From: Streptomyces sp. TRM70350
Lineage (GTDB): Bacteria; Actinomycetota; Actinomycetes; Streptomycetales; Streptomycetaceae
Direction: 5' to 3'
Length of the DNA: 64,000 bases
Assembly (NCBI RefSeq): GCF_019219825.1
Contig: NZ_JAHUXH010000006.1
Span: 1 to 64,000 of the forward strand
Shown here: positions 55,645-63,614 of the stretch, in pieces
How the letters are laid out: the number at the start of each line of letters is the position of its first letter
How positions within the stretch are numbered: the first letter of the stretch is position 1
Notes under the pieces: model-generated
Told to the model about the DNA's origin: nothing
The model's database searches: none
The model's input: only the letters and a program-made list of their open reading frames with translations
Translations under genes and position numbers: made by a program

Positions 55645-56169
55645 GTGATCAGTCACCCAAGCAGGCACTGCACGGTGGAGCTCCAAGCCCTGCCGTCGCG
55701 GATCGGCCAGGTCCGCAGAATCGTATCTGCGCAGTTGCGCTACTGGCATCTTGATCCCCTGATAGACCGAGCGGCGCTCGGTGTGACGGAGCTGCTCTCG
55801 AACGTCCACCGGCATGCCCAACCCGACAAGACGTGCACCGTGGAGATCGAGCTGCTGCTCGACCGGCTCATGGTCTCGGTGCGCGACCACGACCCGCGCC
55901 TACCCGTCGTTGCGGACGCGGATCCGCTGGCCACCTGCGGGCGTGGGCTCGCGATGGTGGCGGCGATGAGCGAGAGCTGGGGCGTACGGCCGGACGGCGA
56001 CAACGGCAAGGTCGTCTGGTTCACGCTGCCCACGACGACCCCGGCCGTGAAGGCACCGCCGCGCCCGGCCCGCCGCACGGCCACGGAGCCCGCGCGCCGC
56101 TTCGCGGACGTCGAGCCCGTCGGCCGCGCGCCCGAACACACTCCCGCCCGGTCGGCCGTTGTCGGCTGA
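55645..56169 (+). CDS. ATP-binding anti-sigma-factor-type protein (HATPase_c, SpoIIAB/RsbW-like)
   Basis: The 174-residue GHKL ATPase has the N-box ELLSNVHRHA, a short G1 region VSVRDHDPRLP and the G2 segment GRGLAMVAAMSESWG. In Streptomyces such proteins phosphorylate anti-anti-sigma factors or bind sigma factors to control stress and development. The C-terminal ~40 residues are Pro/Ala-rich. The GTG at 55645 is chosen for its GGGGAG ribosome-binding site (55631-55636). No partner antagonist gene lies next to it. Confidence 0.88.
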   Translation: MISHPSRHCTVELQALPSRIGQVRRIVSAQLRYWHLDPLIDRAALGVTELLSNVHRHAQPDKTCTVEIELLLDRLMVSVRDHDPRLPVVADADPLATCGRGLAMVAAMSESWGVRPDGDNGKVVWFTLPTTTPAVKAPPRPARRTATEPARRFADVEPVGRAPEHTPARSAVVG

Positions 56170-56209
56170 CCGGGCGGTGAGCGGGCCGCGCGGGACTCGC
56201 CGAACGGCG

Positions 56210-56597
56210 TCACTCCGTGGCGATCGCCCGCAGTACGTCCAGCCGGGCGGCACGCCGGGCCGAGCGCGGCCCCGCGAGGGCTCCGGCCACGAGGCCCACC
56301 AGCGCCACCACCGCCAGGTGCAAGGGCGGCACGCTCAAGGTGAAAGGCGCTGTCGCTCGCGCCGTCGGAGGCCGCCGCCAGGACCCAGCCGAGGAAGGCA
56401 CCGAGGCCGAGCCCGCCAGCCCGCCGTACCGAACGCGGCGACCAGGACTGACTCCCAGCGGACCATGGCCCGAAGTTGGGGCCGGGTCTGGCCGACGACC
56501 CGCAGCAGGCCCAGTGCGAGGACTGCGCGTACTCCTCGCGGGTCCGCACGTCCGGGTTTCCGTACCGCGCGGCGACCCGTTCCACGGCGGCCACGCC
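56210..56597 (-). pseudogene. FtsX-like ABC permease remnant (C-terminus only, frameshifted)
   Basis: On the minus strand, pieces of one permease C-terminus appear in changing frames: AAVERVAARYGNPDVRTREEY, then LALGLLRVVGQTRPQLRAMV, then GLGLGAFLGWVLAAASDG. The last piece is LHLAVVALVGLVAGALAGPRSARRAARLDVLRAIATE with the stop at 56210. The order and the DVLRAIATE end are typical of MacB/FtsX-type permeases. At least three frame changes and no N-terminal part show it is dead. Confidence 0.75.
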
Positions 56598-56636
56598 CCG
56601 CCCACGCCCACGCCCTCCCAGGACGGGGCCGGCGTT

Positions 56637-56658
56637 CTGTAACTACTAGTATGTACAG
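56637..56658. promoter_or_regulatory. 22-bp palindromic operator candidate before the TetR gene
   Basis: CTGTA (56637-56641) and TACAG (56654-56658) flank the inner palindrome TACTAGTA (56644-56651). All share one centre, and 9 of 11 positions per half-site match. It ends 7 bp before the TetR start, an ideal place for autoregulation and for control of the following two genes. Confidence 0.6.
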
Positions 56659-56665
56659 TGGGTTC

Positions 56666-57238
56666 ATGAGCACCTCGGAGCGACTGATCGAGTCCACCCG
56701 TGAGCTGCTGTGGGAGCGCGGCTATGTGGGGACGAGCCCGAAGGCGATCCTGGAGCGCGCGGGCGCCGGACAGGGCAGCATGTACCACCACTTCAAGGGC
56801 AAGCCGGACCTCGCCCTGGCCGCGATCCGGCGGACCGCCGAGGAGATGCGGGCTACCGCCGAGGGAGTACTCGGCGGTCCCGGAACGCCGTACGAACGGA
56901 TCGAGGCGTATCTGCGGCGCGAGCGCGATGTGCTGCGCGGCTGCCCGGTGGGCCGGCTGACCATGGACCCGGACGTGATCGCGAGCGACGAGCTGCGCGC
57001 CCCCGTCGACGAGACCCTCGACTGGCTCCGCGAACGACTCGCGGCACTGGTCGAGCAGGGCCAGGAGCAGGGGCAGTTCGCGCCACACCTGGACGGCGAG
57101 GAGATCGCCGCGGCGATCGTCGCGACCGTGCAGGGCGGTTACGTCCTGGCCCGCGCGTCCGGGTCCCCGGCCGCCTTCGACACGGGGGTCCGTGGGCTGC
57201 TGGCCCTGCTCGCCCCGCCGCCCACCCGAGGGGACTGA
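56666..57238 (+). CDS. TetR/AcrR-family transcriptional regulator
   Basis: The 190-residue repressor has an HTH at residues ~8-50 (LIESTRELLWERGYVGTSPKAILERAGAGQGSMYHHFKGK). Its C-terminal domain carries CPVGRLTMDPDV, typical of the TetR_C group that responds to electrophiles or quinones (e.g. with a conserved Cys; Cys near residue 93). It heads an operon with a DUF4865 protein and a phosphotriesterase-like hydrolase and has a strong palindrome at its promoter. Confidence 0.92.
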   Translation: MSTSERLIESTRELLWERGYVGTSPKAILERAGAGQGSMYHHFKGKPDLALAAIRRTAEEMRATAEGVLGGPGTPYERIEAYLRRERDVLRGCPVGRLTMDPDVIASDELRAPVDETLDWLRERLAALVEQGQEQGQFAPHLDGEEIAAAIVATVQGGYVLARASGSPAAFDTGVRGLLALLAPPPTRGD

Positions 57239-57242
57239 TCCG

Positions 57243-57827
57243 ATGCACGCCATGCAGTACCAGCTCACCCTGCCCGCCGACTACGAGATGGACGTCATCC
57301 GCGCGCGCGTGGCACGCCTCGGGCATCTGCTGGACGACTGGGCAGGACTGGGCTTCAAGGCGTATCTGATCCGCGAGCGCGGGGTGCACGGATCGCCGGT
57401 CAACCAGTACGCGCCCTTCTACCTGTGGCGCACCGTGGAGGGCCTGAACTCCTTCCTCTGGGGAGGCGGATTCCAGGGCCTCAGCGACGACTTCGGGCGA
57501 CCTGTGGTGCGGCAGTGGGCGGGTCTGGCGTACGAGGAGGGCGGCGCCGTCGGTGCGCACGCGCGCGTGGCCGTCCGCAGGAGCACACCCGTGCCGGAGG
57601 GTGTGGTGCTGTCGGAGGTGGCCGGGGACGCGGTGCGCGAGGCGGAGCGGCTGGCCGCCCAGGACGGTGCGCTGTGTGCGGCCGCGGCCGTGGACGCCGC
57701 GCGCTGGGAGCTGGTCCACTTCTCGCTCTGGGCGGACCACACGGCCAAGGCCGAGGGTGAGGTGTTCCAGGTGCTGCGTCTGTCCGCGCCGGAGCGGGAG
57801 TCGCTGCCGCGGGGGCGCCAGTGGTGA
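57243..57827 (+). CDS. DUF4865 family protein
   Basis: The 194-residue protein starts MHAMQYQLTLPADYEMDVIRARVARLG and contains AYLIRERGVHGSPVNQYAPFYLWRTVEGLNSFLWGGGFQG, the DUF4865 signature, which is often beside TetR regulators. GAGGGGA lies 8 bp before the ATG at 57243. A Cys/His-poor composition and an EthD-like pattern suggest an alpha/beta barrel monooxygenase or binding protein, but the function is unknown. Its stop overlaps the following hydrolase start by 4 bases. Confidence 0.85.
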   Translation: MHAMQYQLTLPADYEMDVIRARVARLGHLLDDWAGLGFKAYLIRERGVHGSPVNQYAPFYLWRTVEGLNSFLWGGGFQGLSDDFGRPVVRQWAGLAYEEGGAVGAHARVAVRRSTPVPEGVVLSEVAGDAVREAERLAAQDGALCAAAAVDAARWELVHFSLWADHTAKAEGEVFQVLRLSAPERESLPRGRQW

Positions 57828-58735
57828 GCACGGTCCGCACGGTGCTGGGGGATGTCCTCCCCGAGCACCTCGGCGTGTGCGACGCGCACGATCACCTGTT
57901 CCTCTCCACTCCCCTGCTGCCCGGTCAGGAGCTCCGGGACGCCGCTGCGGCGCGGGCCGAGATGGCCGCGTTCCGCGCGCAGGGCGGGGGCGGCGTGGTG
58001 CAGTGGACGCCGTACGGGCTGGGGCGGCGGGCCGCCGATCTGCCCGCGCTCGCCCGGGAGAGCGGGGTGCATGTGGTGGCCGCGACGGGGCTGCACCAGG
58101 CCGGTCACTACGGCGAGGGGACGCTGGAGCGGCTGCGCGGGCGGCTCGTGGACGTGTTCGTCGCCGAACTGACGGAGGGCATCGGCACGTCGGGCGTCCG
58201 TGCGGGGTTCGTCAAGGTCGCGGGCGGGTTCCACACGCTGGACGCGCACGCCCGCTGGACCATGGCCGCCGCGGCCGAGGCCCACCACGCGACCGGCGCG
58301 CCGGTCGCCGTCCACCTGGAGCTGGGCACGGGCGCACTCGACGTACTGGACCTGCTGTGCGGGGAGTTGGCTGTGCCGCCGCACCGGGTGGTCCTCGGGC
58401 ACCTCAACCGCTCCCCCGACTTCGTCGTGCACCGCCAGGCCGCCGAGGCAGGTGCCTACCTGGCCTTCGACGGCCCGTCCCGCGCCCACCACGCCACGGA
58501 CTGGCGCATGCCGAACGCCGTACGGGCGCTGGCCGAGGCCGGCGGATGCGCGGATCGTCTGCTCCTCGGGGGCGACACCGCCACCGCCGGGGCGCGTTCG
58601 GTGAGCGGCGGCCCCGGGATGCCGTATCTGCTGCGCCGGGTGCGGCCGAGGCTCGAACTGGCGGTGGGGGTCGAGGTGGTGGAACGCATGCTCACCGAGA
58701 ACCCGGCACGGGCCTTCTCCGTGGAGTGGCGCTGA
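57824..58735 (+). CDS. Phosphotriesterase-family metal-dependent hydrolase
   Basis: The 303-residue amidohydrolase-fold protein has the first metal-binding pair His22 and His24 in VCDAHDHLF. The bridging Lys lies near residue 127 in FVKVAGG (carbamylated in the family), with later His in VLGHLNRSPDF and Asp in LLGGDTATAG. PTE-family members are mostly lactonases; organophosphate activity is not implied. It overlaps the DUF4865 gene by 4 bases; a GTG at 57821 is an equal alternative start. Confidence 0.87.
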   Translation: MSTVRTVLGDVLPEHLGVCDAHDHLFLSTPLLPGQELRDAAAARAEMAAFRAQGGGGVVQWTPYGLGRRAADLPALARESGVHVVAATGLHQAGHYGEGTLERLRGRLVDVFVAELTEGIGTSGVRAGFVKVAGGFHTLDAHARWTMAAAAEAHHATGAPVAVHLELGTGALDVLDLLCGELAVPPHRVVLGHLNRSPDFVVHRQAAEAGAYLAFDGPSRAHHATDWRMPNAVRALAEAGGCADRLLLGGDTATAGARSVSGGPGMPYLLRRVRPRLELAVGVEVVERMLTENPARAFSVEWR

Positions 58736-58905
58736 CCGGCGCCGGGCGATGTCCACCGACGGCCTGAGCCTGGCGGGCGTGGGCCCCACGGCGGGCGCCG
58801 AGGCGGGCCGTGCGGGAGCAGTTGCCGACCATGTAGGTACACGAAGGCCCTGGACCGCTACGGCGAGGCCCAGAATCACATCGACGGCGGCGCCGCGCCG
58901 TAGCA

Positions 58906-58925
58906 GCGGCGCCCCTTTGCGCCGC
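58906..58925. terminator. Hairpin between convergent phosphotriesterase-like and ROK genes
   Basis: A 7-bp GC-only stem GCGGCGC/GCGCCGC (58906-58912 with 58919-58925) with loop CCCTTT lies in the 208-bp convergent interval. There is no long U-tract, so it is moderate evidence only. Confidence 0.45.
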
Positions 58926-58943
58926 CCTGTGCACCGGCCTCCG

Positions 58944-60188
58944 TCACGCCGCCGTCAGCGCCCCCAGCGGATCGTCCAGCACCGGCTGCCAGGCCAACTC
59001 GGCCGCTCCGACCAGGCTGTTGTGGTCCAGGGAGCAGGCCAGGATCGGCACTCCGCCGCTCTGCCCCCACAGGCTGCGGTCGGCGACCACCGCCCGCAGT
59101 CGCTCGGGATCGGCGTCCAGGAGGGTGCGGTGCAGGCCGCCCAGGATGATCCGGTCGGGGTTGAGGATGTTCACGAGACCGGCGAGGCCCAGCCCCAGCC
59201 GGTCGATGAGCGCCTCGGCGGCCGTGCGGACGGCGGGGTCGGTGTACTCGTGCCGGATCAGGTCGTTGGCCTGCTTCAGCAGGGACACCTCGGGGCCGGG
59301 GTCGCGGCCCGCCGTGGTGAGGAAGGCCAGCGGGTCGGCCTCGACGTCCAGGCAGCCGCGGCTGCCGCAGTGGCAGGGGCGGCCCTCGGGGTTGACGGTG
59401 AGGTGGCCGACCTCCAGTGCCAGGCCCGAACTGCCCATGTGCAGCCGCCCGTCGAGCACCAGCGCGCCGCCGACGCCGCGGTGCCCGGTGGCCACGCACA
59501 GCAGGTCGCGGGCGCCACGACCGGCGCCGTGCCGGTGCTCGGCGAGCGCGGCGAGGTTGACGTCGTTGGCCGCGAACGCGGGCCCGGTGATCCCGGCCGC
59601 GCGAACGCACTCGGCGAAGATCTCCCGCACGGGTGCCCCCGCCGGCCACGCCAGGTGCAGTGGGTTGAGCGCCAGCCCGGCCGGTTCGGCGACCGCCGAC
59701 GGCACGGCGAGCCCGGCGCCCACGCAGCGCCGCCCGGTCTCGCGCAGCAACCCGGCGCCCGCCTCCACCACCGAGCCGAGGACCTTCGCCGGGTCGGCGT
59801 CGACGGTCTCGCAGCCGGGCGCGGTGGCGACGATCCGCCCGCCGAGGCCGACCAGGGCGGCCCGGAAGCCGTCGGCGTGCACCTGCGCGGCGAGCGCCAC
59901 GGGGCCGCCCTCGGCGAGTTCCAGCCGGTGCGAGGGGCGGCCCTGGGAACCGGCGGCGGCACCGGGCCGGGCGTCGACCCGGATCAGGCCGAGCGCCTCC
60001 AGTTCCGCGGCGACCGCGCCCGCCGTGGCCCGGGTGACGCCGAGTTCGGCGGTGAGGACGGCGCGGGTCGGGGCCCGCCCGGTGTGCACGAGCTCCAACG
60101 CGGGGCCGAGCGCTCCGCGCCCCCGGTCCAACCGCGTTCTTGAGGTGGTCCCTTCCCCCGCCGCCCGGGGGTCCGCCTTGCCGCTCAT
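58944..60188 (-). CDS. ROK-family transcriptional regulator/kinase-like protein
   Basis: This 414-residue protein has an N-terminal winged helix (residues ~30-85, RAPTRAVLTAELGVTRATAGAVAAELEALGLI) and a ROK sugar-kinase-like domain. The zinc motif CHCGSRGCLDVEAD (usual CxCGxxGCxE) is present, as are the glycine-rich ATHGRGVGGALV-like ATGHRGVGGALV and AANDVNLAAL. It probably represses sugar-uptake or catabolic genes in response to a sugar. The ATG at 60188 overlaps the alkB-like stop by 4 bases, so it is co-expressed with it. Confidence 0.92.
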   Translation of the reverse strand: MSGKADPRAAGEGTTSRTRLDRGRGALGPALELVHTGRAPTRAVLTAELGVTRATAGAVAAELEALGLIRVDARPGAAAGSQGRPSHRLELAEGGPVALAAQVHADGFRAALVGLGGRIVATAPGCETVDADPAKVLGSVVEAGAGLLRETGRRCVGAGLAVPSAVAEPAGLALNPLHLAWPAGAPVREIFAECVRAAGITGPAFAANDVNLAALAEHRHGAGRGARDLLCVATGHRGVGGALVLDGRLHMGSSGLALEVGHLTVNPEGRPCHCGSRGCLDVEADPLAFLTTAGRDPGPEVSLLKQANDLIRHEYTDPAVRTAAEALIDRLGLGLAGLVNILNPDRIILGGLHRTLLDADPERLRAVVADRSLWGQSGGVPILACSLDHNSLVGAAELAWQPVLDDPLGALTAA

Positions 60189-60883
60189 GAGGGCGAGTCT
60201 CCCATGATCCGTTTCGTCCCGGCGGCCACCGCCTGGAAGCCGCTCACCCGCAGGGTGATGTTCAGCCGCCCGGTCAGCCCCAGCCAGTCCGGCGCCGTCC
60301 CCGGCCGCACCCGCGGCACCCCGTGGTAGGCGCGCCGCGACGGCCCCCCGAACACGAACAGGTCGCCGCTGCGCAGCTCGACGTCCGTGTACGGGCGCGA
60401 CCGGCTCTCGGTGTTGCCGAAGCGGAAGACGCAGGTGTCCCCGAGGCTCAGGGACACCACCGGCGCGTCCGACTTCTCGTCGCTGTCGCGGTGCATCCCC
60501 ATGCGGGCGTCGGCGTCGTAGAAGTTGATCAGCGCGATGTCGTACGAGGCTCCGGTCGCCGCCTGAGCACCGAGCGCGTCGGTCACCGCACCCCGGCCCA
60601 GTGCGCCGAGCCAGGCCGGGAAGGGCTTCACCGGGGTGCCGTCGCCGTCGACGACCGTGCGGGCGTAGGCGTACGGGTACCAGTGCCAGCCCAGGCAGAC
60701 CTGCCGGGCGGTCATGGTGCCGCCGCCCGGGGTGCGGACGGTGCGCAGCCCGGCGGGTGGCCGCGCCCACTCCCGGCAGGCGCGCAGCAGCTCACGCTGG
60801 CCGTCCCCGTCCAGCCAGCCCGGCACGTGCACCGCGCCGGGCGCGATCTCCGTAGGGTCCCTGGGGAACAGCTCGGCGTCCAT
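60185..60883 (-). CDS. alkB: AlkB-family 2-oxoglutarate/Fe(II) dioxygenase (alkylated nucleic-acid repair)
   Basis: The 232-residue dioxygenase has iron ligands His131 and Asp133 (MGMHRDSDE) and His187 (YHGVPRV), and the 2-oxoglutarate-binding Arg is Arg212 in GRLNITLRVSG. The NFYDADA motif and GDLFVFGG are as in E. coli AlkB, which reverses N1-methyladenine and N3-methylcytosine lesions. GGAGG lies 9 bases before the ATG at 60883 (a second ATG at 60892). It is divergent from the methyltransferase gene and upstream of, and coupled to, the ROK gene. Confidence 0.93.
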   Translation of the reverse strand: MDAELFPRDPTEIAPGAVHVPGWLDGDGQRELLRACREWARPPAGLRTVRTPGGGTMTARQVCLGWHWYPYAYARTVVDGDGTPVKPFPAWLGALGRGAVTDALGAQAATGASYDIALINFYDADARMGMHRDSDEKSDAPVVSLSLGDTCVFRFGNTESRSRPYTDVELRSGDLFVFGGPSRRAYHGVPRVRPGTAPDWLGLTGRLNITLRVSGFQAVAAGTKRIMGDSPS

Positions 60884-60940
60884 GCCCTCCATCCTCCCGC
60901 ACCGGCCGTGAGCTGCGGCTCCGCTAGCCTGGACGGCACG

Positions 60941-62089
60941 ATGAACGACCGTATGACGACGCCCTGGGGCGAGCTTGCGCCGACCCGTTTTCCCGAGGAC
61001 CCGCGTGACCGCCTGCGCGCGTGGGACGCCTCCGACGAGTATCTGCTCAGGCATCTCGCGGACCAGGAAGTCCCGCTGTCCGGCACGGTCGTGGTGCTCG
61101 GGGACCGCTGGGGCGCGCTGGTCACGGCGCTGGCGAAACACGCGCCGGTACAGATCACCGACTCCTACCTCGCCCGGGAGGCGACCCGGGCCAACCTCGC
61201 CCGGTGCGGCGTCGAGCCGGGCACCGTGTCGCTGCTCACCACGCAGGACTCCCCGCCCGAGCGGATCGATGTGCTCCTCGTGCGTGTCCCGAAGAGCCTG
61301 GCGCTGCTGGAGGACCAGTTGCTGCGGCTGGCGCCCGCCGTGCACGAGGGCACGGTCGTCGTCGGCACCGGCATGGTGAAGGAGATCCACACCTCGACGC
61401 TGAGCCTCTTCGAGCGGATCCTCGGCCCGACGCGTACCTCGCTCGCGGTGAAGAAGGCCCGGCTGATCTTCTGCACACCGGATCCGTCGCTGGAGCGGCC
61501 CGCGAACCCGTGGCCGTACAGCTACACGCTGCCCGAAGGCATCGGCACGGTGTCCGGGCGCACGGTGGTCAACCACGCGGGCGTCTTCTGCGCCGACCGG
61601 CTCGACATCGGCACGCGGTTCTTCCTCGCGCATCTGCCGCGGACGCGCGGGGCGGCGCGCCGGGTGGTGGACCTTGGGTGCGGCAACGGTGTCGTCGGTA
61701 CGGCGGTGGCGCTGGCCGATCCGGCCGCCGAGGTGCTGTTCGTGGACGAGTCGTTCCAGGCCGTGGCCTCGGCGGAGGCGACGTACCGGGCGAACGGGGT
61801 GCCCGGGCACGCCGAGTTCCGGGTCGGGGACGGGCTGGCCGGGGTGCCGTCCGGCAGTGTCGACCTGGTCCTGAACAACCCGCCCTTCCACTCCCACCAG
61901 GCGACGACCGACGCGACCGCGTGGCGGATGTTCACGGGGGCGCGGCGGACGTTGCGGCCGGGCGGTGAGCTGTGGGTGATCGGCAACCGCCATCTCGGGT
62001 ACCACGTAAGGCTGCGGCGGCTGTTCGGGAACAGCGAACTCGTGGCGAGCGACCCGAAGTTCGTGGTGCTGAAGGCCGTCAAGCGGTAG
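60941..62089 (+). CDS. Class I SAM methyltransferase, RlmG/RsmC-like rRNA guanine-N2 methyltransferase
   Basis: The 382-residue protein has two tandem methyltransferase-like halves. The N-terminal one is degenerate (GTVVVLGDRWGALVTALAKH). The C-terminal one is active-looking, with the SAM motif VVDLGCGNGVVGTAVAL and the catalytic NNPPFHSHQ motif of N2-guanine methyltransferases. This architecture and length match RlmG and RsmC of Proteobacteria, which modify 23S or 16S rRNA. Its last 11 bases overlap the convergent aldolase gene. Confidence 0.9.
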   Translation: MNDRMTTPWGELAPTRFPEDPRDRLRAWDASDEYLLRHLADQEVPLSGTVVVLGDRWGALVTALAKHAPVQITDSYLAREATRANLARCGVEPGTVSLLTTQDSPPERIDVLLVRVPKSLALLEDQLLRLAPAVHEGTVVVGTGMVKEIHTSTLSLFERILGPTRTSLAVKKARLIFCTPDPSLERPANPWPYSYTLPEGIGTVSGRTVVNHAGVFCADRLDIGTRFFLAHLPRTRGAARRVVDLGCGNGVVGTAVALADPAAEVLFVDESFQAVASAEATYRANGVPGHAEFRVGDGLAGVPSGSVDLVLNNPPFHSHQATTDATAWRMFTGARRTLRPGGELWVIGNRHLGYHVRLRRLFGNSELVASDPKFVVLKAVKR

Positions 62090-62939
62090 GCGCGCCGAGC
62101 GTACGCAGGATCCCCGCCACCGTCCGGACCATCGCCTCCCGGCCGACGCTGAGGTACGTGCGCGAGTCGACGGCCTCCGGGTGCGCGGCGAGGAACTCCC
62201 TGATCGCGCCGGTCATGGCGATGTTGAGGGCGGTACCGACGTTGACCTTGGTGATGCCGCCCGCGACCGCCGCGGTGAGTTCGTCGTCCGGGACTCCTGA
62301 GGAGCCGTGCAGGACGAGGGGGACGTCCAGGGTGCCGGAGAGGCGTTTGAGGAGGGCGTGGTCGAGGGTGGCCGTGCGGGTGGTCATGGCGTGGCTGCTG
62401 CCGATGGCGACGGCCAGCGCGTCCACCGCCGTGTCCGCGACGAAGGCCCTGGCCTGGTCGGGGTCGGTACGGGCGCCGGGCGCGTGGGCGTCCAGCGCTG
62501 ACTGTCCGTCCTTGCCGCCGACCTGACCCAACTCGGCCTCGATCCACAGCCCTTGGGCGTGCGCCCAGTCGGCTGCGGCGCGGGTCGCGGCGCGGTTCTC
62601 GGCGTAGGGCAGGCGCGCGGCGTCGTACATGACGGAGCTGAACCCGGCGTCCGGCGCCTGCCGGAGCAGGCCGTCGCTCTGGATGTGGTCGAGGTGCAAC
62701 CCGACGGGTACGGCGGCCCGTTCGGCGGCGGCGACGGCGGCGCGGGCGAGCGGGAGCAGTCGGCCGTAGCGGAACTTGACGGCGTTCTCGCTGACTTGGA
62801 GGACGACGGGGCTCTGGACGGACTCGGCGCCCGCGATGACGGCCTCGATGTGTTCCAGCGTGATGATGTTGAAGGCGGCGACGGCGGAGTGGGCCTGACC
62901 GGCACGCGTGACGAGCTCGCCAGTGGTCACCAGGGGCAT
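62079..62939 (-). CDS. Class II ketose-bisphosphate aldolase (GatY/KbaY-like)
   Basis: The 286-residue zinc aldolase has metal-binding His in VGLHLDHIQSDG, the active-site Glu region WIEAELGQVGGKDG, His in IGSSHAM, and the phosphate-binding LVLHGSSGVPDDEL and GITKVNVGT. It would cleave a ketose 1-phosphate or 1,6-bisphosphate, such as tagatose-bisphosphate, to triose phosphates. AAGGAGAAG lies right before the ATG at 62939. It lies downstream of an AgaS-like SIS gene, as in amino-sugar pathways, but a ~670-bp tandem-repeat array separates the two. Confidence 0.92.
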   Translation of the reverse strand: MPLVTTGELVTRAGQAHSAVAAFNIITLEHIEAVIAGAESVQSPVVLQVSENAVKFRYGRLLPLARAAVAAAERAAVPVGLHLDHIQSDGLLRQAPDAGFSSVMYDAARLPYAENRAATRAAADWAHAQGLWIEAELGQVGGKDGQSALDAHAPGARTDPDQARAFVADTAVDALAVAIGSSHAMTTRTATLDHALLKRLSGTLDVPLVLHGSSGVPDDELTAAVAGGITKVNVGTALNIAMTGAIREFLAAHPEAVDSRTYLSVGREAMVRTVAGILRTLGAPTA

Positions 62940-62944
62940 GGCTT

Positions 62945-63614
62945 CTCCTTGTGGGGGTTGCTCAGAGGGTCACGGGGGCACGGGGCTGGGTCTCCCCTTG
63001 CGGGGCTGCTCGGAGGGTGACGGGGGGGCGGGGGCTCGGTCTCCCCTCGCAGGGCTGCTCAGATGGTCACTGGGGCACGGGGCTCGGTCTCCCCTCGCGG
63101 GGCTGCTCGGAGGACCGCGCGGTCACGGGGCTCGGTTTCTCCTTGCGGGCGCGGCTGACAGGACCACGCGGTCGCAGGGGCCACGGCTTCCCCTGCGGGC
63201 GCGGCTCACAGCACCGCGCGGCCGTCGGGGAGCTCAGCTTCTCCCTGCGGGGCTTGTTCAGAGGGTCACGGGGGGAACGGGTGGTCGGCTTCCCCTTGCG
63301 GGGCTACGCAGAGCACCACGCGGTCACAGGACGCTCGGCTTCCCCCTGCGGGCGCGACTCACAGCGCCGCGCGGTCACAAGACGCTCGACTTCCCCTGCG
63401 GGCGCGACTCACAGCGCCGCGCGGTCACAAGACGCTCGACTTCCCCTGCGGGCGCGACTCACAGCGCCGCGCGGTCACAAGACGCTCGACTTCCCCTGCG
63501 GGCGCGACTCACAGCACCACCCGGTCACAAGACACGTGGCTCCCCCCGCGGGCGCGGCTGACAGGATCACGCGGTCGCTGGGCACGGCTTCCCCCTCGTC
63601 CCTTCCGGCGCCGC
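62945..63614. repeat. Tandem array of ~14 units (~50 bp) between SIS and aldolase genes
   Basis: The units are 48-52 bp and share, on the minus strand, a stop-like CTGTGAGC or CTCTGAGC context followed by a GCAGGGGAAGCC core. Three central units (63371-63420, 63421-63470, 63471-63520) have an exact 50-bp period and are identical but for a few bases in the last. Units become more diverged towards both ends. The first unit contains the aldolase ribosome-binding site, and the last begins in the 3' end of the SIS gene (GTGATCCTGTGAGC). One unit can fold GCAGGGG (63174-63180) with CCCCTGC (63190-63196), hiding the core. Confidence 0.9.

Noticed and set aside
62945..63614. CRISPR array
   Set aside because: The units are contiguous ~50-bp repeats without unique spacers, no cas genes are near, and the repeat derives from flanking gene-junction sequence.
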